Shown piece after piece: positions 1 to 10,855 of a stretch of DNA of 64,000 bases. The stretch is from Microglena sp. YARC (lineage: Eukaryota > Chlorophyta > Chlorophyceae > Chlamydomonadales > Chlamydomonadaceae), in NCBI GenBank assembly GCA_022414725.1, contig CM039467.1, positions 6,300,931-6,364,930 of the forward strand. The letters run 5' to 3'. Every line of letters starts with the position of its first letter. Positions within the stretch are counted from its first letter, which is position 1. A program made the translations under genes and the position numbers. A model generated the notes under the pieces. It did no database searches, was not told the origin of the DNA, and saw nothing but the letters and a program-made list of their open reading frames with translations.

Positions 1-1015
1 TGGATAGAGGTTTGGGACCTGCTGATAAGGCTCGGGTTCTTCCAGGAGTTCCCTCTGCCCTTCTCACAGGCTCCCCATGGCAAGGAGGTCTTGGTGTCAT
101 GCCCTAGCAGCACCATATTACCAGCCGACATGCTATGTGGGGAGTTCGCCTTTTCCGAGGTCTTGCGAGAGGGCTCCAGCCATGGTCGCCTTTGTGGCTT
201 CTTGTAGCCCAAGAGCTTCTCCTTCATCTCATGCCTCAGTCCATGGCCTCCCAGCCTCCGGCGCTAGCGTTCCTACATGCTTCTAGGGACACTACCCACT
301 TCAAGACATCAGCGGGTGCCCAAGGGTTACCTCATGGCCCGCTGCGCCGTATGGCCATGGGATTTGCTGCCATCTCCGCCACCGCTGGTCCTCTACGGGA
401 TGTCACTTACAGGCCGTTGGAGCTGGGTCCATGGTGTCACCAAGCACCGCTTTCGGGAAACCCTTTTCTGACAGCCCCGTTACCATCTACCCCAGGTGCT
501 GTACTCAACGCCCCTCCTTGTATCTCCTATGGCACTTTCTTGGATGATGTGTTTTATCGGCTCATGCAGATCCCCTCATTGGTCTGTGTCGCAGATGCGG
601 TACGTATCTCCTCCTCCCTTTCGGACGCCTTAGCAGAGTGCACTCGTCAACACTGGACGGGTGACCAGCGTCGTCAATACTGCTCCACTTTTGTGTGGCA
701 CCCTGAACTGGGCCGTGTTGGGCTGTCCACCATGCCCTTTGGCATGCTCAATGTTGTCGGCGATCCCCACAATGTGTCACTTTTGCTGACCTCCCTGCTT
801 TCTTCTATTCCTCAAGGGTGGCTGTCCTCCCTTGCCCCTCCGCTTTCTCCCCCCCCTGGTCCTTCTTCCCCCCTCCCTCTCCTTCTCTTTCGCTCCTGTC
901 TGCCCCCGGGCTCCTGGAAACTCCGCCAGCCCCCCACCTGTTTCCCTCATGCGCCTCCTCGTCTCCCGGCTGGGATGGATCCTTCCCTGTTCCCCCTTTT
1001 CCCCTCCTCTTCAAC

Positions 1016-1995
1016 TTGGTCCCCCAGCTACGCTGGGTAAGTTCAAGGTCAAACTTGGGACTTCTTTACTGAATAGCGCCACAGGACGGCTTCAAGCAGA
1101 GGCAAGGGCTGTGTATGTCGGTCTAGCAATGGGCCCACCCCACAATCCCCGGTATGTGACAGGATGTACCCGGATGTTTGCTCGGCGTTTGTCTGCTCTC
1201 TGGTCCTTTCCTTGGGAAAACCAACAGAAGGAAATCATGTGGCGTCTTGCAGCTGACGGGGTCCGTGGAGCATCATCCAGGGTACAGTTTCGTTGCCCAT
1301 GTTGCCCTGATGCGCCTCCAGACTCAGATGCTCGTATGCACAGTTTCTGGACTTGTCCCGTGGCTGTGGCGGTTCGAGATGCTATTCAGACCACCCTGCT
1401 TGCCTCTACCACTGTCCCCCTCCAACGGGCCAGCCTCTGGTTGTGCTACCCCCGCCCTTCTTCGACTATTAATCTGGAGGTGTGGGGTGTTGTCTGCCTT
1501 GCTGCTCTGTCAGCCATGGATCATGGTCGACTGCAAGCGTGGAGGTTGCACTATGCAGCCTCTAATCAGGCTCTTCTTAACCAAGGTCAACGCACTCTCT
1601 ATGAGGTGTGGGGACTAACTAATCCTCACGAGGTGGCATCCCGCCCTATCTCTGTCCGGGCTGGGGCCCTTGCTGTGACTGATTTTTGGGCCCGCATCGC
1701 TGACTTTGTAGCCATTGGGGCACCCCCGGATGATTGGGAGGACACTGTGGACTCTTCTCACCCCTTCATTAGTCATGGGGGAGCCAGGGTCAATATGGGT
1801 TCTCCCCCTCAAACTTTTCCGCATGAAGATGCTTCCCTCATCCACGATCCTCCCCTTTCTCCTCCCCCCATCCCACCTTCACCATCTCCGCTCTTCACTC
1901 CTGTTCTCCCCATGGTTCCACTAGTACCCTCCCCTTCTCACACGCACCGGTTAGGTAGCCAACTGATTTTGCCAGAAGAGTGGTCTTACGATTAG
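1016..1995 (+). pseudogene. C-terminal fragment of a retroelement-type protein with zf-RVT-like motif
   Basis: The frame is open from 832 to the TAG at 1993-1995, but coding character is clear only from about 1016; before that it is a pyrimidine-rich stretch giving Pro/Ser/Leu. Around 1294-1359 it reads CPCC, then about 16 residues, then HSFWTCP. This C-x2-C ... H-x4-C layout with an aromatic residue and a Pro after the last Cys matches the zinc-binding region (zf-RVT) found at the C-terminus of many LINE reverse transcriptases. The last 80 residues are Pro/Ser rich. The upstream half lies in another frame (about 135-1040), so a frameshift or an unrecognised intron lies between 800 and 1020. 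A non-TE protein with a similar zinc knuckle is possible. Confidence 0.45.
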
Positions 1996-2212
1996 CTGAT
2001 ACCTTTTTGCTAGTCTTTCATTGCACGCGCCTGCTTGCTTGCCTCTTTCCGCTCCTCTTTTCAGCTCCTCTTTCTTGGGTGCCTAGCATTAGTTCGCTCT
2101 CGGGTTCCGTACGTCACAGGACACCCTTTTGTATAGTTCTTTGGTTTGGCCCTTCATGCCCGCAGTTTTCGGGTTTGGGTTTGGGGTTTAAGATTACCAG
2201 TTTCCACCCTGG

Positions 2213-2230
2213 ACCCTAAACCCTAACCCC
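2213..2230. repeat. Short interstitial telomere-like motif
   Basis: Two CCCTAAA-type units (complement of TTTAGGG) lie here, followed by CCCCTCCC. A looser GGGTTTGGG run sits just upstream at about 2172-2190. It is too short to mark a chromosome end. Confidence 0.5.
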
Positions 2231-2999
2231 TCCCTTCTCCTTTTCGCCTCCCTTTCTCGCTGGCTGTGCTTAGATTGTTGGTTTCGTTTCTCTAGTAATA
2301 GCTCTAGTTTGTGGCTTCTGGTGTCCGGGCTGGGCAGGTTTACCAAGTGTGGTGGATTCTCTTGCCCCTAACATGTGTGCCTGCTTTCTGAGTCTTGCTA
2401 TATTGGTTTCTGGCCTCTCTGTTTCCGGCTGGCCTCCCCCTTTCCTTCATGGGGTGTCTATGGTTATCATCCTTGACAATCCGGTCCTTTTCTGCAAGTT
2501 GGCTGTGTCGGGTTGTCTTGTGCTTTCTTCCTTTGAGGGCATTATCGCTGCATATTAAGGTGCTCATAGCGCATGCCCTTGGGTGGTATTTAGTTCTTTT
2601 AGTTTGACCTTCCTCTCTTGTGGTTGGTGGGCTTGGTGTTCTGGATTGCTTACTTTTGCATCCCTCCCCTTTCCGCTCTCCTTTACGCCCCTAGTTTGTT
2701 TCCTTTTTGGGGACTTGACCTAGTTTGTTTTCAGGTTTGTGGGGGTGCCTTCAAAACCCTCGTGCTTCCGTGTTATAAAATTGGATGGTCGGCAGGCTGT
2801 GCTGCTGTCCAGTCTCGGCAGTGATTTGCTGAGTTTATGTAACGAACCCTCTCTCTCAGCAGCACGATATATCCCGGTAAACACGATATATCGTACGATA
2901 ACCTCGAAAAGCTAATCGTAAGAACTGTGTGTGCTTCGGACTGAGGTATGGCATTGTGAACTTGAAGTATGAGGGTGGGGGGTTGTCTGACAACGCACA

Positions 3000-3012
3000 C
3001 ACAGCCATGGGA

Positions 3013-3044
<32 letters not shown>

Positions 3045-3174
3045 GAACACACACCCAAGGGAGTGCCCCCCTACCCCCCCCACACACACAGCCATGGGAG
3101 TGCCCCCCCACCACCCATATAGCCATGGGAATGCAACACCACCACCCATGCGGCCATGGGAGTGCCCCCCCCCC

Positions 3175-3215
<41 letters not shown>

Positions 3216-3478
3216 ACACTTACAGCCATGGGAGTGCACCCCCACTACCCATATAGCCATGGGAATGCAACATCACCACCCACGCAGCCATGGGAGTGCC
3301 CCCCACCCTCCCACGCACAGCCATGGGAGTGCCCCCCCACCCCCCAACACACACAGCTATGGGAGTGCCCCCCACCCACTATCCATATAGCCATGGGAAT
3401 GCAACACCATCACCCATGCAGCCATGGGAGTGCCCCCCCCCCCCCACCACCACCACCACCACCCACCCACCCACCCAC
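3000..3478 (+). repeat. Minisatellite with ATG-containing GCCATGGGAGTGC core plus C-runs and CA repeats
   Basis: About 14 copies of a core reading GCCATGGGA(G/A)TGC are separated by poly-C, (CA)n and CCCACCACC spacers of varying length. Because each core contains an ATG, long artificial open frames appear on both strands. No coding signature is visible. Confidence 0.9.
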
Positions 3479-4560
3479 CCACACCCACACACATGCCCCA
3501 CCCCTAACACATCTATCCATGGTACAAGACATGCTCACTCACAACCTCACAGCCCCACCCCTTACCCATCCATGCATGCTACAACGCATCTACACCCACA
3601 CCCGCACAGACCCACCCCCTACCCATCCATGCATGCTACAAGACATGCTCTCCCAAACCCTTACAGCCCCACCCCTAACACATCCATCCATGGTACAAGA
3701 CATGCCCACTCACACCCTCACAGCCCCACCCCTTACCCATCCATGCATTCTACAACGCATCTTCCTCCACACCCTCACAGCCCCACCCCCTACTCATCCA
3801 TGCATGCTACAACGCATCTACACACACACCTGCACAGCCCAACTCCCTACCCATCCATCCATGGTACAAGACATGCTCACTAACACCCTCACAACCCCAC
3901 ACCCTACCCATCCATGCATGCTACAACGCATCGTCACCCACACTCGCACCAGCACAGCCCCATCTGCCACACATCCATCCATGCTACAAGACATGCTCAC
4001 TCACACCCTCACAGCCCCCCCCCCCAACCATCCATGCATGCTACAATGCATCTTCATCCACCCCTCACAGCCCCACCCCCTACTCCTCCATGCATGCTAC
4101 AAGGTATCCTCATCCACACCCTCAAGCACACACCCTACCCATCCATGCATGCTACAAGGCATCCTCACTCACACCCTCACCCGCACACCCTAACAATCAA
4201 TACATGCTACAAGACATACTTACCCACACCCTCCCCACCCATGCATGCCACAAGGCACCAGCACAGCCCTTCCCCCTACCCATCCATGCTACAAGGCACC
4301 AGCACTGCCCCCACCCCTACCCATCCATTCATGCTATCAGGCACCATCACAGTCCCTCCCCATACCTATATATCCATGCCACAAGGTACCAACAGAGCCC
4401 CTCCCCCTACCCATCGATCCGTACTACAAGGCACCATCAAAGCCCCTCCCCATACCCAGCCATGCATGCTACAAGGCACCATCAGAGCCCCTCAACCCAC
4501 CCATTCATCCATGCTACAAGGTACCCTCACACACCTACCCTTCCCATCTATCCATGCTAC
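3479..4560 (+). repeat. Minisatellite, unit about 50-65 bp (CCATCCATGCATGCTACAA core)
   Basis: Tandem diverged copies carry CATCCATGCATGCTACAA, then GCATC, then CACACCCTCACAGCCCCACCC. Units degrade toward 4560. The apparent plus-strand frames of 200-345 residues are repeat translations and should not be annotated as genes. Confidence 0.9.
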
Positions 4561-5526
4561 ATCATGGGACAGCTCAAACAAGAAGTGGTAACAAACCCTC
4601 GCTCCTCCAGGCACCCTGCCCACAAGTTTGTCCAACCTGTCACCAAAGCTGTTTACCGTTGTCTTCAACGTTCCTGCGACCTTACACTTTGACTGGAGCC
4701 CTGCCTGTAACGCTGCGGACGTGCTCCACCCATCCTTCCATATCATCGTTTCAGGCAGAGAGTTGGGGGCGCGCCATCCTAAACGAGGCTGGGAACGAGG
4801 CTTGTAGATCACTGTTAGGCTGCTGCAGCAGCCATTTTCAAAAGAGACTGCGAGCTGCCACTTTTCAAGTTTCGATGTTGCGAATATCTCCCCCAGCGCA
4901 CTAGTTCGCCAGCGCCTGCGCCAGCGATTTTTCAAACGGAGTTTCAAACCCCCTGCCACGCGCTGCGACAGCATCTGGTTTGCCGAGCTGTTGCCCGGCA
5001 GTGTGATGCCTGGTCACTCATTACCCTCCCCTCAAAAAGGGTCCCCCCAACTCCAGGTGGGGTAGATCCCCGAACCCCAATTCAGGAAGGCCCAACCTCG
5101 TCTGTGGAAACACGCCCAAAGTGGGGGGGGCACAGTCGAGCACAGTACAAACAAAGCGCAGAACAAAACCGAGGCGCAGAATAACGTACTCTTTTAGCTC
5201 GTAACGTATGTAATGTTGGATGCCTTGGATAGTAGCGAACCTTCTCCACCGCGTGTTTTCGCATGGGAGTCTTCATACATGCCTACGCATCCCATTGTGC
5301 CAAGAATAAATTAAGACGAGATAACGATAATGATGAAGAGCATTGAATAAAGAATGCTGACGAAGAGATTGACGCATACTTGGATAGGCTGAATAGAATT
5401 TGAAGCGATGAATGGTTTCCCCGTTCATGTACTTCTGGTGATCTGGGAATGGTCCGAAGCTGGTTGCTGGCAACCGCGGTTGCAACCGTAGCTGGTTTCC
5501 GGTTGCTGGCTGCTGGCAACCGCTTA
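4561..5526. other. No gene recognised
   Basis: Mixed-composition DNA. A 160-residue minus-strand open frame (4492-4974) has no motif that I recognise and overlaps the minisatellite at one end. The stretch ends in short GGTTGCTGGCAACCG palindromic words (5460-5522) next to the transposon boundary at 5524. Confidence 0.5.
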
Positions 5527-6152
5527 GAGGGCGTTTACACGAGCAGGTTATATAGGCCAGTTACGGTTAAGATGTACAGTTAACTAACAAAGGGGTTCCA
5601 TATACAAATCGGTGACTAACTATGGCCCGCTTTCTGTGTTCGGCGTTTCTAACTACGAAGCGTTTACACGACACTTTTCGCGTCAGTTATCTCGCCCAAT
5701 TAACCATTTTCGCGATAACCATAACTCCCCCCCCCCCCCCCCCCCCCCCCCCCCCTAGTTACGGGGTTATGGTTATCGTGTGTGGTTCGTTGAGTTCGTT
5801 TGGCTTCCGAGCTGTGAGATATTTCGGCTACGCTAGCTCCAGTTCAGTTCGTCAATTTCTGCAGATTCGAATTTTCTAGAGCAGCAAGCAAGAAGGCATT
5901 GGCCGAGCAGATGTTAATGATCAGCTGTCAGATCTCACCCAGCAATCTCGATCGACGGGTCGCTGCGGAGCGCTGCGGAGCCTCGAAGTCGCTTGCTTCA
6001 CAGCACTGTTCGTGCTGGGGAGCAAGGCCCGAAAATAGCTCGTCTGTCACCCAAAATTCAAAAATCACGAGGCTATCCAGAAGTACACGGCCAACCTGAC
6101 CGAACGCAAACTGCGAGCGCAAATGCACGTGTAATAAACAGAAACTGGTTAA

Positions 6153-6822
6153 GGGTGTGTTTCCACAGGACTTTTTGGCCTTCCCGTGGATTAGGTTCCA
6201 GGAGTCGACCTGGCAGCTCAACTGAACCCAACTGACAATCCCCGGAGAATCCCGAAGTCCTTGATTCGCCCCAGGGACTTCGGGATTCTCCGGGGAGTTT
6301 CGGTTGGGTTCAGTTGAGCTGACAGGTCAACTGCTGGACCCCAATCCACGGGAAGCCCAAGCGACAGAACAAAAGAGTGAGCCGCTGTAAAGTAAAAGCT
6401 GAAGTTGTCACAACGCAAACAATGACATGCCTTGTCGATTTTGTGTCTCGACCCTGCGGCGATTCTCCTGGGATGCTGATGTGGACTCCGGGAAATGCTG
6501 ATGTGGACTCCGGGGAGACTCCAAAATCTCCAGGGGTGGGCGGCATGTTCCCCCGAAACTTTTCTCCTGAAAAGCCAGGGGAAAGTCGTTAATCGTCCGT
6601 TTTGTACTTTTAACCGTCATGTTTCGTAAATATTCCGAAATATTCAAAAATACCCAGTGGTCAAGATTCGACGACCTGTCGCGAAGATTTGCCGACCTGG
6701 AACTCCGGGGATTCTCCGGGGAGACTCCGGGGAACCCCTGTGGAAACAAAATTGCCTACCTGGCACCGGGGAGGGTTTACTTTTTGTTTCCGGGCCGCGA
6801 AAATCTCTGTGGAAACACACCC
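6153..6822. mobile_element. Nested Harbinger-like MITE (TIR GGGTGTGTTTCCACAG)
   Basis: Perfect 16-bp inverted termini GGGTGTGTTTCCACAG start at 6153 and end at 6822. TAA flanks both sides (6150-6152 and 6823-6825), a 3-bp target duplication. No transposase is encoded. It contains a long internal palindrome and several GGAGACTCCGGGGA-type words. Confidence 0.75.
6184..6356. repeat. Long imperfect palindrome inside the nested MITE
   Basis: Arms of about 78 bp face each other around a short loop at about 6266-6276. The inner stem pairs CCCCGGAGAATCCCGAAGTC with its complement; the outer stem pairs CCCGTGGATT with AATCCACGGG. The DNA or its transcript could fold into a strong hairpin. Confidence 0.8.
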
Positions 6823-6825
6823 TAA

Positions 6826-7480
6826 GAGGTCGTTCACACGGGACTGGTTTGGGTTTGGGTTAAGGGGTAGTTGGGCGTTTCTGTCGTACATCCAATCCTT
6901 TTTTCGTTCACACGGGAAAAAGTTGACGCGTTTGGGTCAAATTAGTTATCCAAATGCTAACCCAAACCCAAACCCAAACGTGCCCCCCCCCCCCCACGTT
7001 TGGGTTATGATTATGGTTATGTCGCACACGTGTTGTTCGTTGTTTCTGTTGCGATAAATTGCGCCGCATTTCCTTCAGCCGCTTGTTTTCGAAACCTTCC
7101 TCCCTTTCGCGCCATCTATAATATTCACTGCGCTGTATGGAGGGGTCCGATCTGAATGGGCCGCCACCTGCAGATCCACGCCAGCATGAGATGCAGCAGT
7201 AGCAGCGTGATAAGCAATATGAGGAGACGCAGTTTCCGCCTTCCTCACATTATCGCCAGAGCCTGCTTGATTTGAGCGCTCCTGCTGCGGATCGGCAATT
7301 CAAAATGTTCAAACTTTTCCAACTGACAAGAAGCTCTGGAATGCCGTCCGAACGAAATTCATGGGTTTGGGCGGTTTTGGGCTAATCTAACCTCGGCTAA
7401 TCTTCGGCTAACCCCCTCTGACGCGGCAGGTTAACATCAAACCAAACCCAAACCCAAACCTGTCCCGTGTGAACGACCTC
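6826..7480. mobile_element. Second nested inverted-repeat element (TIR GAGGTCGTTCACACGGGAC)
   Basis: The left end begins immediately after the TAA of the preceding MITE. Inverted termini GAGGTCGTTCACACGGGAC continue inward into (GGTTTGGGTTT)-like repeats on both sides. The right target duplication is not clean (GTTAAG follows), so the exact end is uncertain by a few bases. No transposase frame is seen. Confidence 0.6.
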
Positions 7481-7586
7481 GTTAAGTTTGCGTTCGTTAA
7501 GGGTTCGGGCATTCGTGGCGCTAACTATTTGGATATCTCGCCAACTTAACTGGCCGAGATAACCGGCTCGTGTAAACGCCCTCTTA

Positions 7587-8296
7587 CATCAGGATTCGAA
7601 ACCCAATCGACAAGGCAGACGCGATTCGGAAAGTCTCGGAATGTGTCTGAAAGGTGCTCGAAAAAGTGCTCTTGTTTACACTAAAAAAGTGACTGTGAGG
7701 ACTCAAAGCTTATAGTCTAGTATAGCAGTATAGCAGTATAGCAGTATAGTCTAACAGTAGTATCTGTCGGAAGAGGGAGCGGACGAAGCAGGGACCAACA
7801 AGGTGCCAATAGGGATACTGGCAAAGGTGTTTACACAGAGAGTCAAGCCTACAAATAGGCTTGCTGAGATCAGGATAAGAAACCACGACAGTGGGACGCG
7901 GCACCGCGTAGCACTGATGAGTCACAGCAGTATAGCGGTATAGCGGTGCCCTTTCACGTTACATTTATGATATTTTATTTGATAGCATACATAACTCAAA
8001 AGTGGAACCTTGTTCTCTCGCCCTGCTCCTCTCCCAGTTTCATCGGAACCAACGAACGTGAGTTCCGCTCAGAGTGTTGCCTTGTTAGGGTATCGAACGG
8101 GGGGGGGGAGTCGTTGAGCAGCCTATAAACTTTCCGTTTGCTGGCGATCCTCAGAGGTCCCACTTAAATAATCATGCTGCGGGCAAATTTGGAGTCCTGC
8201 AGGACACCAGGATGATGTCCATAAGTATCGCCAACATCCTCGCCATGCCTTGTTTTTTCGATTGCCTCCCATTCCTTACGCCATTCCGATGTGCGT
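7587..8296. other. No gene recognised
   Basis: Unique-looking sequence with a short CAGTATAG direct repeat (7719-7752, with stray copies at 7927-7943). The short open frames have no recognisable coding signal. Confidence 0.5.
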
Positions 8297-8520
8297 TCTG
8301 TCGCTATTTCAAGTGCCTGCTTGCCTGTCTGGCGAGACCGCGAGCTCGCTTTTTTCTCTCATGTTCGAGAGGACAGTGCAAGCTCTCTTGCCCTTGGCCC
8401 TTGCTACAAAACCGGGCAGTGGACAGGCTGTGCCGCTGTCTGGTCTCGGCATTGTTTAGCTCATTCTGCAACAATTCCCTGCTGAAAGCTCTTGTTCTGC
8501 GCCATCTTTGTAGTCGCGTA
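8297..8520 (+). repeat. Dispersed repeat related to the LINE-like 3' tail
   Basis: The segment around 8400-8460 resembles 2775-2840, with the shared GGCTGTG(C/T)(C/T)GCTGTC ... GTCTCGGCA core and GTTTAGCTCA/GATTTGCTGAG endings. It is probably another 3' fragment of the element at the left of the window. Confidence 0.5.
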
Positions 8521-9239
8521 TCTATTTCATGACTTGCATCTCAACGGGCACAGTCAGTTCCCGGCGAACTGTTAAAACCAGCAGTATCGCGAAGAGTCTG
8601 AAACACTTGCGATGCTCCATTGAAGCGACAGGTTGGTCATGGGTAACAGTAACCCCCCACCCCACCAACAAGAACATGGTAGGGGTGGAGATGGTGGTGT
8701 GTGTGGGGGGTGGGTGGGGGAGGGGGGGGAAGGTGATGGTGGCACCGGGTGGCACTGTTGACTAGTCAGGAAAGCCCCCCCCCCTCCCCTCCCCTCCCCC
8801 TCCCCCTCCCCCTCCCCCTCCCCCTCCCCCTCCCCCCCCCCTCCCCCTCCCGAACCCCCGCGCTCCGCGATAGATTTGGTCTAAATTCCGAGAATTCTTA
8901 GAATTTGGGGGTATGTCGTAAATGGGTCCTGAAAAGTTCTATGCAGCGTCGCAAGCGACGCTAAAAATTGGCGGAGAGTGTTCGCAACGGAGCGACAGGT
9001 GGCAACGGAAGCGAGTTAGTTACGAGACCGATGGCTGACGTCTGACTGACTGACTGACAAAAAGTCGAGGTACAATGACAAATTATATGTTGAATTAAGC
9101 ACAATCGTGGTCAACGCAACAGCACCCAAGTGTCTGTTTATCCACACCACACCACATCACAAAACCATCAGCGAAGTCCTCCTTGACTCCATCAAGCCGA
9201 GGGCACTTTTTGTGTCCAGTAGGGCAACAGGAAAAATGC
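8521..9239. other. No gene recognised; polypyrimidine tract
   Basis: It contains a C/T-only tract at about 8777-8850 built of CCCCCT units and a short GACT repeat near 9047. No coding region is recognised. Confidence 0.5.
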
Positions 9240-9261
9240 AATTAGCAGCAGCTTCACCCGC

Positions 9262-9732
9262 CCACCCACCCACCCACCCTGCAGCTACACCCCCTCCTCA
9301 CCACCTACCACCAACCCAACCCCTCCCATACTTCACCTTCACCCACCGACCCTTCAGCTCCACCCACTCAACACCACCTACCACCCACCCTACCCCTACC
9401 ACCTTTCAGCTCCACCCACACCACCTATCACCCACCCTACCCCTACCACCTTTCAGCTTCACCCACTCAACACCACCTATCACCCACCCACTCAACACCA
9501 CCTACCACCCACCCTACCCCTACCACCTTTCAGCTCCACCCACCCCACCTATCACCCACCCTACCCCTACCACCTTTCAGCTCCACCCACTCAACACCAC
9601 CTACCACCCACCCTACCCCTACCACCTTTCAGCTCCACCCACCCCACCTATCACCCACCCTACCCCTACCACCTTTCAGCTCCACTCACTCCACACCACC
9701 TACCACCCCCACCCCACCCCTACCACCTTTCA
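9262..9732 (+). repeat. Acceptor-containing minisatellite upstream of the secreted-protein gene
   Basis: Units of roughly 45-60 bp read CACCTACCACCCACCCTACC, then CCTACCACCTTTCAG and CTCCACCCA. Each carries a pyrimidine tract ending in TTTCAG, a good splice acceptor. The last unit ends exactly at CCACCTTTCAG (about 9724-9733), eight bases before the ATG at 9741. This suggests the ATG exon starts with a real acceptor whose edge has been amplified upstream. Confidence 0.8.
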
Positions 9733-9740
9733 GCTAAATC

Positions 9741-9845
9741 ATGGTCACCATTAAGGCAGTCCTTGCGATGGCAATTGTTGCCTGCTTTCTTCATGGGTCT
9801 TCTGCGGAAAAGACCACGGGCATCTGCAGCAGTGGCTGTGACTCG
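9741..9845 (+). CDS. Secreted Cys-rich protein, exon 1
   Basis: 35 codons from ATG to the GTAAGT donor at 9846, phase 0. It encodes the signal peptide and the first two mature Cys residues. It is too short to be found by open-frame length alone. Confidence 0.75.
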
Positions 9846-10807
9846 GTAAGTTGTTTTTAACACATTTTCCCCTACGGTTGCTCTTAGCGTTGCAGGTCGT
9901 TGTCAACCGCGATGGTAGCTTGTCCAGTTGAGGTAGGAGACCGCTCCCCCACCCGCGTACAACGGGCTCCCGTAACACCACGTCCCACCAGGCGTTATCA
10001 TTACCATTTTTTGTATACAGGAAGTTTGCCTCGAAGGGTGGGTCTATGTACACTGGCCCTAGACTTCAGGAAACTAATATTTTGTTTATGGCGGAGCCCC
10101 CTCTTCAAGAGGGCAGGAGCTAAACCCTAATGCCAGAGACTCCTGTGGCTAAGCGCTGCATTCTTTCAGTCTAAAAATGGCTATATGATTAGCCGTGTTG
10201 GCCATAGCTGGAATATACAACCACTAGCAGAATGGACCTTCCAAGTGTACCTACCACCACTTCTTATTGACTTGGATGGTTACATGGTTTTTCATCCAAC
10301 TCTGAGGTGCTCACAGTCTTCCAATTCCAAGTCCCCCCTGCACGATACCCACGGAATCCAGGGAGCATACTAAGCAGATTCGACAGTGTTTAAAGACTTA
10401 ACCAGGCAGGGCACCAGGATAAAATCATCAGCATAGTTTGTATTTCAGCTTCGAGCAGCAGCTTCTAGGCAGCTCCCTGGACTCAATCTTCATCTAAACC
10501 CAGGCACCTGGAAGCTGATATCATCAGCTTTCCAGTGCTCCTGGAATCTTCGGGTTTGGCCCAGTGGTAGTCTCAGGGAGCTGCCTATAAGCTGGTGCTG
10601 GTAGCCAAGAAGAAAAGCAGTGATCATCATCATCACTGCTTAGTTTAATTGTTGCACAAAAGTGTGTATCTCCTTTATTACATTACACTACATTGTCATT
10701 GGCAGGCCATTTTTGACAAAAGACAAGCCCGCTGCACACACCCGGCGTACATCTGACATGCAATAGCCAACTAAAACACGTTTGCTTTGCTTTGCCCCCC
10801 CCCCCCC

Positions 10808-10855
<48 letters not shown>

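Larger units (their letters stand above)
1..2846 (+). mobile_element. Decayed non-LTR (LINE-like) retrotransposon, 3' half
   Basis: The stretch carries broken coding sequence up to 1995 and then about 850 bp of non-coding tail. The tail end (about 2770-2846) is similar to a second place in the window (8400-8460): both share a GGCAGGCTGTG-type core followed by GCTGTC and GTCTCGGCA, as expected for dispersed 3' ends of one retroelement family. Coding frames are interrupted: frame 1 is plausible at the very start, frame 3 from about 485 to 810, and frame 1 again from about 1016 to 1995. The retroelement assignment rests on the zinc motif described in the next entry and on the repeated tail; the reverse transcriptase core itself is not in the window. 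It could instead be a domesticated or host gene. Confidence 0.45.
5527..7583. mobile_element. Harbinger-like inverted-repeat element (outer), nested composite
   Basis: The ends are inverted repeats beginning GAGGGCGTTTACACGAGC, followed on both sides by a GGTTAT and GGCCAGTTA block (5527-5575 and reverse complement at about 7535-7583). A TTA lies directly outside each end (5524-5526 and 7584-7586), fitting the 3-bp TTA/TAA target duplication of PIF/Harbinger elements. No transposase frame is present, so it is non-autonomous. It carries further insertions (next two entries) and two C-runs (about 5727-5755 and 6983-6996). Confidence 0.7.

Noticed and set aside
3156..4904. Plus-strand frames of 200-345 residues rich in His/Pro/Thr
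   Set aside because: Translations of CA-rich minisatellites; no stable amino-acid pattern beyond the repeat unit.
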